Positions 48,258-57,924 of a DNA stretch of 64,000 bases are shown piece by piece; position 1 is the first letter of the stretch, and each line of letters starts with the position of its first letter. The translations under genes were made by a program, and so were the position numbers. This stretch comes from Paenibacillus sp. FJAT-26967 (lineage in GTDB: Bacteria; Bacillota; Bacilli; Paenibacillales; NBRC-103111): the NCBI RefSeq assembly GCF_001541095.1, contig NZ_LMXH01000001.1, positions 610,665-674,664 on the forward strand. Direction: 5' to 3'. The notes under the pieces are model-generated. The model saw only the letters and a list, made by a program, of their open reading frames with translations. It was not told the origin of the DNA and ran no database searches.

Positions 48258-51200
48258 TTGAGTCAGAAAGTCGTTCGTCAGGCAGGTTTACTGCTATTGA
48301 GTTTTTGTTTGTTCTTGTCCAGCTGGGGGATGTCCACTCCGGCGCGTGCAGCCGCAGATGTGCTTGTGCCCGTGTCTGCACTTGAGAATGCGGGTTTTGA
48401 AATGCCGGTCTCGGCAAATGTGATTCCGGGCTGGACTCAGAATCTTGGGACTGGGAAAACCGGAACGGTTGAAATCAGTAACAGCATCACACATAGCGGT
48501 GCGGGCAGTCTGAAAGTTACAGACGGGGACAACACCGCAAGCTTCGGTCTGGAAAGCGGCAAAATGAAAGTACTCCCCGGACAAACTTACCGGGCTGCCG
48601 CTAAAGGATACATAGGAGGCGGAGCGGTGAATATCCAGCTGCGCTTTTATGACAGCGCGGATAAATTGCTTGCCGCCGGCGGAATCGTGGAGGCAGGAGG
48701 TTCTGTCTATAAGGAGGGGCCGCTGAATGAATGGCAGACTCTATCGGTTCAGACGCCAGCGCCGGCTGGAGCAGCCAAGGCTTCACTCGTTCTCGTAACG
48801 GGCAAAACCAAGAAGGGAACTGTGTACTGGGACGATGCCGCGTTCACCCGGGTTATGCCTCTTACCAACAGCGGCTTCGAAGAGCCTGCTGCGGGTGGTG
48901 CGGTACCAGGCTGGACACAAAATCTGGGCGGCGGCAAAAGCGGCGGACTGTCCGTATCCGGAGAGAAGTTTGCAGCGGGCAGCTCGAGTCTGCGCATTAC
49001 GGATAACGATACCGTTAATTTCGGAGCGGAGAGCAGCAGAAGCAGTGTGACGCCGCTGGCTTCCTATACAGTCACGTCGGATGTCTATGTAGAGAGCGGG
49101 TCTGTTCAGCTTCAGCTGCGGTTCTTTGGGGCTGACGGGACGCTGATCGCATCACAGGACGGCGGAATCGCCGTCCATGATCCGAATTTTACCAGTGCTC
49201 CTGCCGGCCAGTGGCAGCGCCTTTCTTTGAAGGCAGCGGCTCCGGCACAGGCCGCATCGGCGGCGGTTGCTCTAGTCTCCGGCAAGGATTCGCTCGGAAC
49301 AAGTTACTGGGATGAGGTTTCCCTCGAAGAGGAGGCGTTCGTCATGGCTCCCAAACAGGATCAAGGCGGTCTGCCAGGCGGTCCGGCCCAGTCTCTTTTT
49401 CTTGCCAATGGCGGATTTGAACAACCGGCATCCGGCACTTCTATACCCGGATGGACTGTGAAATCAGGGAATGCCAGCCTGAGTCAGACGAATGCTTTTG
49501 AAGGCAAGAACAGTCTCTTTATACAAAATGAGGCTAATACGGGACCTGCCGTAAATGTAGAGAGTGATCTCATCGATGTAGAAGAAGGTGCAAGCTACTC
49601 ACTTACTTCGAGTGTATTCCTGCAAGCGGGCAATCTGGAAGGCATGTACGTCTATGTCTATGATGCAAAAGGTACTCTTATCCCGGGTCCGACGGGCTCT
49701 AGTTTTCATGCCTACGTGAACCTGCTCTCCGCTTCGGCAGACGGCAAATGGGGATTGGCTGAAGGAACTTTCAACGTGCAGCCGGGAGGCAAAAAAGCGA
49801 AAGTGTCTCTCATCACCGGCACCAAGAAAAGTTTTCAGGTATATCTCGACGATATCAGTTTGCTGAAAGCAGTTGTGAATGGAGGGTTCGAGCAGGAAGT
49901 GACCGGCGGCAGCATACCCGGCTGGAGAAAAGTTAACGAAGCTGCCGATGCAGGCTCCTTCGGAGTGACCGGGGAGAAATTCGCGGCGGGAGCCAAAAGT
50001 TTAAAGATCCAGAATACACCGGACCGATTTCTTAACGTAATTTCGGAGCTCATTCCGGTTGAAGCGGGTGCCACCTATACGGCGAAAGCGCAAACATTCA
50101 TTGATTACGGAACTGCCGATATGTATGTCCGTTACTTTGATGCGAGCGGGAAATACTTAAACAAACAAAATTTCAGCATCAAATCGGAGCCGGCTTCCAC
50201 ATGGTTTACGAATTACGTCGAAGCGGCAGTCCCGGCTGAGGCAAGCTATGCGGCTGTCATGTTTGCGGGCAGCTCCAAAAAAACCTATTCCTATTATGTG
50301 GATGACGTAAAGTTGATTAAAGGAAACCACGTCGTACATGAGGTCCCCGCTCCGGATAACGCTCTCTCCAAAGTGGCGCAAGATCTGGGCGTTCAAGTTC
50401 GCAAAGCGAATATCATGAGGGGAGATATCGGCAAGTACGGCGATGGTCGTGATGTGATGTACACGGTTGTTCAAGGATCGCCATCCGTATTTACCGTTAT
50501 CGACATCCAGACGGAGAAAGTGATAACAAGCAAGCCGCTTCCGGATACAGAAGGAGCCTGGTCAGTAAAAGTATCGAGTGACGGCACTGTCTATCTCGGA
50601 GCTTATAACAAAGGCCTGCTGTACCGCTATGATCCTGTATCAGAGAAGCTGAGTAATCTGGGTCATCCTCTGGCTTCCAAGGATGCGGTCCTCTATCCGA
50701 TGGACAGCGGGCCGGACGGCAAAATGTACGGGGGCACTTACCCTACAGGAAGTGTCTATCAATATGACCCTGCAACGGGGATATTCACGGATTATGGCAC
50801 GATGGCATCCAAGACGGATGGAGAACGCTGGACACGTGTAACCGTCTATGACGCGGACACGGATAAAATCTATGCGGGCGTCGGCAACCAGGCGCGTCTG
50901 GTAGAGTATGACATCAAGACCGGGACCAAACGGGATCTGCTTCCGGAGAAGTACAGGAATATCATTTCGGTCTATGATCTGAACCTCGTTGACGGCAAGC
51001 TGTTTGCCCGCAAAGAGGCGAACAACAGTTTCGAAACGTTTGTCCTCGACGCCAAAACAGGCCAGGAGATTTTGATCACGGATGGGGACACGGGAACCCA
51101 AAGTTATGAATTGATTAACTACTCGCGCGGCGTTTCTCCTAAATCGCCGATTGCGAACAAGATGTACTATGCCGGGGCGAACGGAATCTTGTTCGAGTAT

Positions 51201-53885
51201 GATCTGAGTACGAATACCTATCGTTCGCTTGGCGTCAGCATCGGGGGAGCGGCGATTGGCTATACCTTCGTACAGCTGAAGGAAGAGGGCTTCCCGGGCT
51301 ATAGTCTGGTTGGACTCTCCGGCAACGGCGGCAAAATGTATAAATACAATCTGGAAACGGGTAAAGTCCAGTTGTCCGACCTTATGCTGCCTGCTGAAGC
51401 CGTAAAGATCCATGACATCGAGAAAGGACCGGACGGTAAAATATATACGACAGGCTATCTTGCCGGTAATGTAGGTGTGCATACGCCAACGACAGGCAGC
51501 AGCATGTATCTGAACGGAATGGGCCAAAGTGAGAGTGTTACGGTCATTGGCGACAGCATGTATTTCGGATTATATCCGGATGCCAAGATCTATGAATATA
51601 ATTTGAAAAAGCCGTGGAACCGCGATGAAACGGATAAGCTGAATCCGAATCTTCTCTTCAGCCTTTCCAAGAATACGCAGATTCCGGGCTATACGCTTCA
51701 AGACCGGCCGTTTGGTATCGCCGGTGCCGAGGATCTGAACAAATTGTTCGTGGGAACGGTACCGAAGAACGGACTTTTGGGCGGAGCCTTAGCGGTATAT
51801 GATCTTACCGAGCGCACAGAGCCTGAAGTCTACTGGAATCTGGTTCCGGACCAGAGCCTGATCACGCTTGCCTATAAAGACGGGATCGTATATGGAGGGA
51901 CTTCTATTCATGGCGGGCAAGGCGGGGCGCCTAAAGCTGCTGAAGCCGTTTTGTTCGGCTGGGATGTGTTAAAGAAGGAGAAGGTATTCGAAGTTGTTCC
52001 CGTCGCCGGGAAACAAGCGATTACAGCTCTTCATATAGGACCGGATGGAAACATATGGGGACTTGCAAACGGAGCTTTGTTCATCTTTGATCCCGAGCAG
52101 CAAAAAGTCACTTACAGCAAGAACGAGTTCCCTGGTGCAGTCGGCCGCTGGATTGACGGATCGATGGTTACCGGTACGGATGGTCATGTTTATGCAACTG
52201 TGGGCGGGAATTTTTTCAAAGTAGACGCAGGAACCAAGGAGGTAACGGTGCTGGCTTCGCAGGCGCAGAAGGTTGCCCAGGATGACTTCGGACATTTCTA
52301 CTTATATTCCGCAGATGGGATCAATCTATATAAATACACGATACCAGAGCTTGTTCTGAAACTGACGGGGGCAGAGTTGTCTGTACCGAAGACCACGCTT
52401 CGAACCGGTGAAGAGCAGCCCGTTACGTTGAAGGGTCTCTTGGAAAAGAACCGGAGCACAGCAGAAATGGCAGGGGCTTCCGTTTCTTATACAGTGAGCG
52501 ATACGGAATTGGCTGTAATTGATCAGGGGGTAGTCAAGGCTATGAAGCCGGGGCGTGTGGATATCCGGGCAACTGTCGCTCTAGGTGGAAACACCGTACA
52601 ATCGAATGTTATTCAACTGGTGATTGAAGGATCCGGATCTGGTACGGGGCCTTCAGAACCGAATAATCCCGGCGGACCCGGCTCACCAGGCGGCGGAGGA
52701 AGCCCGAGCTTACCCGGCGAAGAGCAGCCGGAAGACGGAGTGATAGTGGAGGCTCCTGTAAAATCACAGGGAGGTACAGCGGAGTATGAGGTGAAGGAAG
52801 AATCGTATTCCAAAGCGGCTGCGCGGGCGTCCGCTTCGGGAATGGATACGCTTCTCATACGGCTGAAGGATGCCGCAGAGGAGGGTAAGATTACTCTTCA
52901 GCTTCCATCTTCCACTGTGGATGTCGCTGTGAAGCAAGGCATCTCCAAACTTACAATCGGCACCGGTTTCGCCGACGTGACTCTGCGAGTCGATGCGCTC
53001 CAAGAATATACGGGAGCTGCTCTTAGCATGGAGTTCGCAAAGACAGATGCAGGCAGCCTGGACCCGGTCACAGCCGGGCAGGCGGGAGGCCGCCCCGTCT
53101 ATCATGTCAAGCTTTATGCAGATGGCAGCAGCATCACGAGTTTCAAGGACCGCAAAGCCGTGGAGATTTCTATGAATTATCGTCTGCATGAATCTGAAGA
53201 CCCTTCGAAGCTCGCCGCTTATCTGTTGGATGAGGACGGCCAGCTGCGGGTAGTCAAACATTTCAGTTACGACGCAGAGAAGAAGCGAGTGACTTTGGTT
53301 ACCGGTGAATTTAGTTCCTTTATAATTAAACAGGCGGAAGTAAACTTCACGGATGTAAGCGAAGAACGGTGGTCCAGTTCTTACGTTAATCGGCTTGCTG
53401 TCCGTGGAATTATTACGGGCAGAACCGATGCTCTCTTTTCTCCGGAAGAGAATGTGACACGGGCTGAGTTCCTGAAGCTGATGATGGAAGCTTTTGATTT
53501 AATCGATGAGCAAAGTGATGCCGATTTCACTGATGTACACGAAAAAGACTGGTACTACCGGACAGTCGCGTCCGCTAAGAAGCACGGCATCGTGTCTGGT
53601 ATAAGTGATTCGGAATTCGGACCGGGTCAGAAAATTACAAGAGAGGATATGGCCGTCATTGCGCACCGAACTTTGCAGGCCGCGGGAATTGAGCTTCCTG
53701 AGAAGAATGGCAGCAGTCCATTTGAAGATCAGGACGCAACGAGCAGCTATGCGCGCGAGGCTGTGGAGGACCTCTATCATGGAGGGGTGATCAGCGGGAT
53801 AGAGGATCGTCGTTTTGCACCACAGGAGACGGCCACACGGGAGCAAGCGGCAAAAATTACATGGTTGCTTTTCGAGCTTCAATAG
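48258..53885 (+). CDS. Secreted SLH protein with four CBM-like repeats and beta-propeller
   Basis: 1875 residues, TTG start after GGGGAGG. Signal peptide of ~31 residues (STPARA-A). Four carbohydrate-binding-like repeats start near 43, 204, 384 and 541, each with N-GFE..PGW and a closing YWDD or YVDD. A beta-propeller spans ~690-1360 (SGPDGKMYGGTYP, YGGTSIHGG). A Big-like domain (~1370-1458), a Gly/Pro linker and a beta-sandwich (~1495-1695) precede three SLH domains (~1697, 1756, 1820), which anchor it to the cell wall. The propeller is homologous to the cytoplasmic protein at 43571. Probably binds or cleaves the polysaccharide whose fragments the ABC transporter imports; no catalytic residues identified. 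Confidence 0.93.
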   Translation: MSQKVVRQAGLLLLSFCLFLSSWGMSTPARAAADVLVPVSALENAGFEMPVSANVIPGWTQNLGTGKTGTVEISNSITHSGAGSLKVTDGDNTASFGLESGKMKVLPGQTYRAAAKGYIGGGAVNIQLRFYDSADKLLAAGGIVEAGGSVYKEGPLNEWQTLSVQTPAPAGAAKASLVLVTGKTKKGTVYWDDAAFTRVMPLTNSGFEEPAAGGAVPGWTQNLGGGKSGGLSVSGEKFAAGSSSLRITDNDTVNFGAESSRSSVTPLASYTVTSDVYVESGSVQLQLRFFGADGTLIASQDGGIAVHDPNFTSAPAGQWQRLSLKAAAPAQAASAAVALVSGKDSLGTSYWDEVSLEEEAFVMAPKQDQGGLPGGPAQSLFLANGGFEQPASGTSIPGWTVKSGNASLSQTNAFEGKNSLFIQNEANTGPAVNVESDLIDVEEGASYSLTSSVFLQAGNLEGMYVYVYDAKGTLIPGPTGSSFHAYVNLLSASADGKWGLAEGTFNVQPGGKKAKVSLITGTKKSFQVYLDDISLLKAVVNGGFEQEVTGGSIPGWRKVNEAADAGSFGVTGEKFAAGAKSLKIQNTPDRFLNVISELIPVEAGATYTAKAQTFIDYGTADMYVRYFDASGKYLNKQNFSIKSEPASTWFTNYVEAAVPAEASYAAVMFAGSSKKTYSYYVDDVKLIKGNHVVHEVPAPDNALSKVAQDLGVQVRKANIMRGDIGKYGDGRDVMYTVVQGSPSVFTVIDIQTEKVITSKPLPDTEGAWSVKVSSDGTVYLGAYNKGLLYRYDPVSEKLSNLGHPLASKDAVLYPMDSGPDGKMYGGTYPTGSVYQYDPATGIFTDYGTMASKTDGERWTRVTVYDADTDKIYAGVGNQARLVEYDIKTGTKRDLLPEKYRNIISVYDLNLVDGKLFARKEANNSFETFVLDAKTGQEILITDGDTGTQSYELINYSRGVSPKSPIANKMYYAGANGILFEYDLSTNTYRSLGVSIGGAAIGYTFVQLKEEGFPGYSLVGLSGNGGKMYKYNLETGKVQLSDLMLPAEAVKIHDIEKGPDGKIYTTGYLAGNVGVHTPTTGSSMYLNGMGQSESVTVIGDSMYFGLYPDAKIYEYNLKKPWNRDETDKLNPNLLFSLSKNTQIPGYTLQDRPFGIAGAEDLNKLFVGTVPKNGLLGGALAVYDLTERTEPEVYWNLVPDQSLITLAYKDGIVYGGTSIHGGQGGAPKAAEAVLFGWDVLKKEKVFEVVPVAGKQAITALHIGPDGNIWGLANGALFIFDPEQQKVTYSKNEFPGAVGRWIDGSMVTGTDGHVYATVGGNFFKVDAGTKEVTVLASQAQKVAQDDFGHFYLYSADGINLYKYTIPELVLKLTGAELSVPKTTLRTGEEQPVTLKGLLEKNRSTAEMAGASVSYTVSDTELAVIDQGVVKAMKPGRVDIRATVALGGNTVQSNVIQLVIEGSGSGTGPSEPNNPGGPGSPGGGGSPSLPGEEQPEDGVIVEAPVKSQGGTAEYEVKEESYSKAAARASASGMDTLLIRLKDAAEEGKITLQLPSSTVDVAVKQGISKLTIGTGFADVTLRVDALQEYTGAALSMEFAKTDAGSLDPVTAGQAGGRPVYHVKLYADGSSITSFKDRKAVEISMNYRLHESEDPSKLAAYLLDEDGQLRVVKHFSYDAEKKRVTLVTGEFSSFIIKQAEVNFTDVSEERWSSSYVNRLAVRGIITGRTDALFSPEENVTRAEFLKLMMEAFDLIDEQSDADFTDVHEKDWYYRTVASAKKHGIVSGISDSEFGPGQKITREDMAVIAHRTLQAAGIELPEKNGSSPFEDQDATSSYAREAVEDLYHGGVISGIEDRRFAPQETATREQAAKITWLLFELQ

Positions 53886-53897
53886 CAGCAGGTAAAT

Positions 53898-53940
53898 GCA
53901 AAGAAGGCAGGGCCTAATCCGCTCTGCCTTCTTTGCGTTT
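53898..53940. terminator. Terminator shared by convergent genes
   Basis: 13-bp inverted repeat (53898-53910 with 53924-53936), containing GCAAAGAAGGCAG, between the SLH gene and the - strand discoidin gene. The T tracts are short. Confidence 0.65.
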
Positions 53941-55648
53941 ATAATTTGCTATCGGCCGGAATTTTTGTTTCAGATTCGGCTTTACTGTCCGCCCTGCTTT
54001 TGATGGCTATTTGCCACAAGGAGAAGCCGTATTCAGTAGCTCTTTCCAGGCAATTTACTCTCAAAAATCTTCCCCTTCCAGCCGCTTCAATAACTTCTGT
54101 TCCTCCTGAGCCTGTTCTATTCTCGTAAATGTCAGACCAGGTGTGTCCATCGGTAGATACCTGCAGCCGGTATGCTTTGGCGTAGGCTCCTTCCCATCTT
54201 AGAGTTACGGATTCGATATCCGTTATAGCCCCCATATCGACTGATATCCATTGGGGCTCTGAGTAGAGACTGCTCCATCTGGTATTAGCATTGCCATCAA
54301 CGGCGTTAGAGGGCTGGTAATTTTGATCCAGGTTATCATCCTCATAAGAAGAAGCGGTAGTAGGCCTGTAGAGAGCTTTATCCAGGTCAATGCCGTAAGT
54401 TTCAGTAGTAATACTGATATCTGTGCCGGGAATAGACTTCTCTCCGTATGCGTTTATGGCTTTTATGTTTATTTCGTAGGTTGTCCCGGGTTTCAGGTCT
54501 CTTAAAGTGAAGTAAGGTACTTTGGTAGTACATATCTGGTTATTCACGGATAGTTCGTAGGCAATAACAAATTGTTCTTTAGGTGAGCCGTTCCACGTTA
54601 AAGTCGCACTGCTTGGTTTTTTATCCAGCAGCGTGATTTTTTGTGGATTGGAAAGCTTTATATTAAATGTCGGGAAGTCTTCTGATGAATCGTTGGGAGC
54701 GAAAAACTTTTTTATTCTTTTTAAGGTTAGAATTTCAAAGTCTTTTAAAATCAGGGATTTTACGACGATATCATCAAAAAGAACATTTTCGGGATACATT
54801 TTGAGAAGCAATTCTTGTTTTAGTAAGGAATTTTTAATGCTCTCAGCTAAATCAGAGCAATGCAAAATCAGATCGCTTAAGTATAAATGAGAAGAAACGG
54901 AACTGGCAGAGTGAAGGTGCTGGACATAGCGGCTGAAGTTATATCTGGACCCGGCAATAATTTGAAAAGCTTGCCTCCATGCACCCAGAGATTCTTCCAT
55001 TTCTGTAATCGATTTATTCTTGAAATCAGCTATAGAATCAATAAAAGACTGGTAAAAAGAAAAGTCGTCCGCATGACGTTTAATCCGTTCTTCAGCACGC
55101 TCCTGGTACGTTTTCCTTACATTATCTGAGACATGGAATTTTTTGAAATCTACAGCAAATAGCGGAGAGTTAAGTTCTTCCATAATATCAAGTATTCTTC
55201 CCCGATCTATCCACTTACCAACGAATTTACTGGCATCATTCAGTTTGTACGTATCCTCTGACTCATTCCATTCTTCGATCATAACAGAGTGCTTGGAATC
55301 TGGCGCGAGCAGGTCAAATCCAGGTAAGCAACGGGGTTCAATTCCGAAAAAAAGAATGTTCCCTTGTTGTAAATTAGAACGTATAAATGCCTCCGTCTGG
55401 TAACGGTCTTGTACTTCACATGGAATGGCTAAAATTCCTGTTTCAAACAAATCTTCGTTATTCAAACTCTCTGAAGGATAATTCCAAAACCCTTTGTTCT
55501 GAACAATGATATTTTCATAAATCTTATTCGTATTCTCATAACTGTTATAGAACAATTGATAAAAAGCTTCTCCATGATGAATTAAATGTTCGACGAGTTC
55601 GATTTTTACGCAGTTCAAATAGTTCTTTCTTAAAAATAGAGCGTCCAA
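53939..55648 (-). CDS. BtrH_N-like domain fused to FN3 and F5/8C, paralog
   Basis: 569 residues from TTG at 55648; an upstream ATG at 55666 precedes AAAGGAG, which fits better as the RBS. Same architecture as the gene at 34502: Cys13 (NYLNCVKIE), His120 (DSKHSVMIE), Asp138 (KLNDASKF), a helical segment with IIAGSRYNFS, then a fibronectin type III domain (ATLTWNGSP, FTLRDLKPGTTYEINI) and an F5/8C domain (RPTTASSYED, DGNANTRWSS, WISVDMG, GRFLRVN). No signal peptide. The N-terminal half is poorly conserved between the two while the candidate triad is kept. Function unknown. Confidence 0.8.
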   Translation of the reverse strand: MDALFLRKNYLNCVKIELVEHLIHHGEAFYQLFYNSYENTNKIYENIIVQNKGFWNYPSESLNNEDLFETGILAIPCEVQDRYQTEAFIRSNLQQGNILFFGIEPRCLPGFDLLAPDSKHSVMIEEWNESEDTYKLNDASKFVGKWIDRGRILDIMEELNSPLFAVDFKKFHVSDNVRKTYQERAEERIKRHADDFSFYQSFIDSIADFKNKSITEMEESLGAWRQAFQIIAGSRYNFSRYVQHLHSASSVSSHLYLSDLILHCSDLAESIKNSLLKQELLLKMYPENVLFDDIVVKSLILKDFEILTLKRIKKFFAPNDSSEDFPTFNIKLSNPQKITLLDKKPSSATLTWNGSPKEQFVIAYELSVNNQICTTKVPYFTLRDLKPGTTYEINIKAINAYGEKSIPGTDISITTETYGIDLDKALYRPTTASSYEDDNLDQNYQPSNAVDGNANTRWSSLYSEPQWISVDMGAITDIESVTLRWEGAYAKAYRLQVSTDGHTWSDIYENRTGSGGTEVIEAAGRGRFLRVNCLERATEYGFSLWQIAIKSRADSKAESETKIPADSKL

Positions 55649-55666
55649 TATAAAAACTCCTTTCAT

Positions 55667-56094
55667 GACAAGCTGTGCTAGTCTTTTTTTGGAGAAAATC
55701 TTTGATCATTATTAAGAAAAAGTGGCATCTATGATAACCATAATTTTAAAAAAAGACTATAAAAATTAAACAGTAAGAAATTATTTACATATTTAAATGA
55801 TCTGTATATTATTAGGTTATAAGTGCTGCCCAAAGTAATTTGTATTATAGGTCTTGAAGCATATTAATACAGACTTCTCACGAATTAGATAGATATATTA
55901 TATCAGGCAAAAAAATAAATTAAAGTAAAATTATGTACGGCTCAATAAAATTTTGGAGGGAATACATGGCCCGATAAACCGAAAGAAGATGAAGCTAGAA
56001 AGCCCTCACGTTAATTGATTAGGAATAGTTGTGACATGAGTTATTATCCACTAGTAAATATATTTATTATGTAAACAATTAAGGGGTGAATTAC
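55667..56094. other. AT-rich intergenic region with mini-ORF
   Basis: No gene recognised. A strong RBS (TTTTGGAGGG, 55951-55960) is followed by ATG-GCC-CGA-TAA at 55966-55977, a three-codon frame, within a possible 14-codon frame starting at 55933. It could be a leader peptide or the remains of a lost gene. Confidence 0.4.
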
Positions 56095-57153
56095 TTGATA
56101 CGTTCTAAACTTGTCAGCATCATAATTCCAACCTACAACAGGGCAGACTTGCTGCACCGCCCCATTGCATCTGTACTCAAACAGACATACTCCAACTGGG
56201 AGCTGTTTATTGTAGATGACGGCAGTCAGGATAATACTAAACAATTAATTGAAAGCTATTCACAAAAGGACAGCAGAATTAAGTACATTGCCAATGATCG
56301 CTCGAAAGGACCTTCAGGCGCGAGAAATTGCGGCATCATTCATTCGGAAGGCGAATACATTGCTTTTCTGGATTCGGATGATGAGTGGCTGGAACATCAT
56401 TTACTGGATAGCATAGAGATTTTGGAGACAAAGGATGCTGAGGTTTGTTTTTCTTTGTGGATTGAAAAACACGGTGAAAGAGAGATCCGGGTATTTGATC
56501 CTTTACACACGCAGAATAATTTAAAACAAAAAGCAAGTCTCTTTGAAACTTACAAAAATGCCATTATATTTGATGAACGGTTTTTTGAGCATTATGCTAC
56601 GGATGACGGCTGGTTCTATCACATTAATACGATGGTGATACAAAGACAATCTCTGAATAGAGTCGGGATGTTGAATGAGAAGTACTTTACGGGAGAGGAT
56701 ACAGAATTTTTTATCCGTTTTTTTGCGGAAAGTAAAATCGCGCTCATCAATAATTATCATTTCCTGTATCACCAAACACCGGACAGCCTGTATAACTTTT
56801 TCGACCGAAGCAAAGTTGATATCGAGAGCCTCTGCAAAGATAAGGCGTTGTGCGATAAAATCACAGACTCCGGCATCAACTCCAATCAAATTCGTTTGAT
56901 GATCAGGAAGCGCGTGCAGCAAAGCAAAAGGATCAAGGACAAGAAACAATGCTTTAAAACGATCGATGGAGCTATTGCCAAGAAATATTTGACATTGAGT
57001 TATATTAACAGGGATGATTTCTGGAAGTCTGTTTACTTTTGTTTATTATCGATGAGATATGGATGCAGCAAAGATAAATTCTTATATCTGATTAATTTGC
57101 TTCCATTCAGGAAGACCCGTACGATCAAACAAATTGAGCTGGATTTTTACTAG
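56095..57153 (+). CDS. Family 2 glycosyltransferase
   Basis: 352 residues from TTG 56095, five bases after AAGGGGTGA (a GTG at 56086 overlaps that RBS). GT-A fold, GT2: VSIIIPTYNRAD, VDDGS, GPSGARNCGI, the metal-binding FLDSDDEW and the acceptor-site GEDTEF. No membrane segments. The C-terminal third is lysine-rich without known motifs. Followed by a NodB-like deacetylase, so the pair may modify a cell-surface or metabolite sugar. Confidence 0.92.
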   Translation: MIRSKLVSIIIPTYNRADLLHRPIASVLKQTYSNWELFIVDDGSQDNTKQLIESYSQKDSRIKYIANDRSKGPSGARNCGIIHSEGEYIAFLDSDDEWLEHHLLDSIEILETKDAEVCFSLWIEKHGEREIRVFDPLHTQNNLKQKASLFETYKNAIIFDERFFEHYATDDGWFYHINTMVIQRQSLNRVGMLNEKYFTGEDTEFFIRFFAESKIALINNYHFLYHQTPDSLYNFFDRSKVDIESLCKDKALCDKITDSGINSNQIRLMIRKRVQQSKRIKDKKQCFKTIDGAIAKKYLTLSYINRDDFWKSVYFCLLSMRYGCSKDKFLYLINLLPFRKTRTIKQIELDFY

Positions 57154-57210
57154 ACAGAAGATGTGCCGGTACTCACTCCTTTCACTCCATAGAACCAAGG
57201 AGAAGATTTT

Positions 57211-57864
57211 ATGATTACTAAGAATAAGCGTGTTGAAGGAGTAGTTTTTGACTTCCGCAGCCTTGATCTTGTCGAGCCGTATGCTTGCTTAACCTTTGAT
57301 GATGGTCCGGATTGCAGGCACACTTTGACCATTCTTGAATTGTTGAGGCAAAATAACTCAAAAGCAACTTTTTTTGTGGTAGGGGAGTTCGTAATAAAGC
57401 ATCCCGAAATCATAAAACAAATGGCTGAGGAAGGCCACGAAATCGGGAATCATACCTTCGCTCACCCGGATTTAAGATATCTTACTCCAGAGCAAATTAA
57501 ATCTGAAGTCAAGAAAACAGAACATCATATTTTCGAAATTACAGGTAAAAAAACGGTGCTCTTTCGTCCGCCTTACGGGAAGTATACTTTACAAACTGTA
57601 GATGTTATTAAGAAACTGGGTTATGAATTTGTAGTGTGGAGTCATAACCTTTATGTTAGAGATTGGGAGCTTCCCGGCGTTGATATTCTCGTCCAACGGG
57701 TCATGAATAATACCGTGAGGGGATCGGTTATCCTTCTGCACGATGGAGGCGGTCATCGGGACCAGACAATCGAAACGATCCGGATAGCGGTTCCGCAGTT
57801 AAGAGAGCAAGGACTCCGCTTCGTCACAGTCAGTGAAATGATTAACAAGCGAAAGACTAGATAG
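57211..57864 (+). CDS. Polysaccharide deacetylase (NodB/CE4)
   Basis: 217 residues, AAGGAG RBS. All CE4 motifs are visible: TFDDGPD, HTFAHPD, RPPYGKY and ILLHDGG. There is no signal peptide or membrane anchor, unlike peptidoglycan deacetylases, so it may act inside the cell on a soluble or lipid-linked N-acetyl sugar made with the preceding glycosyltransferase. Confidence 0.92.
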   Translation: MITKNKRVEGVVFDFRSLDLVEPYACLTFDDGPDCRHTLTILELLRQNNSKATFFVVGEFVIKHPEIIKQMAEEGHEIGNHTFAHPDLRYLTPEQIKSEVKKTEHHIFEITGKKTVLFRPPYGKYTLQTVDVIKKLGYEFVVWSHNLYVRDWELPGVDILVQRVMNNTVRGSVILLHDGGGHRDQTIETIRIAVPQLREQGLRFVTVSEMINKRKTR

Positions 57865-57869
57865 AACCA

Positions 57870-57918
57870 ACAAAGCTCGCCAGTTGCCCGTAACGGGTAA
57901 TTGGCGAGCTTTGTTTTA
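57870..57918 (+). terminator. Rho-independent terminator
   Basis: ACAAAGCTCGCCA (57870-57882) pairs with TGGCGAGCTTTGT (57902-57914), with extra pairing inside the loop, then TTTT. Ends the glycosyltransferase-deacetylase unit. Confidence 0.9.
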
Positions 57919-57924
57919 TACGAA

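Noticed and set aside
50640..51527. 295-codon frame on the - strand
   Set aside because: Antisense to the SLH protein gene whose frame is strongly supported.
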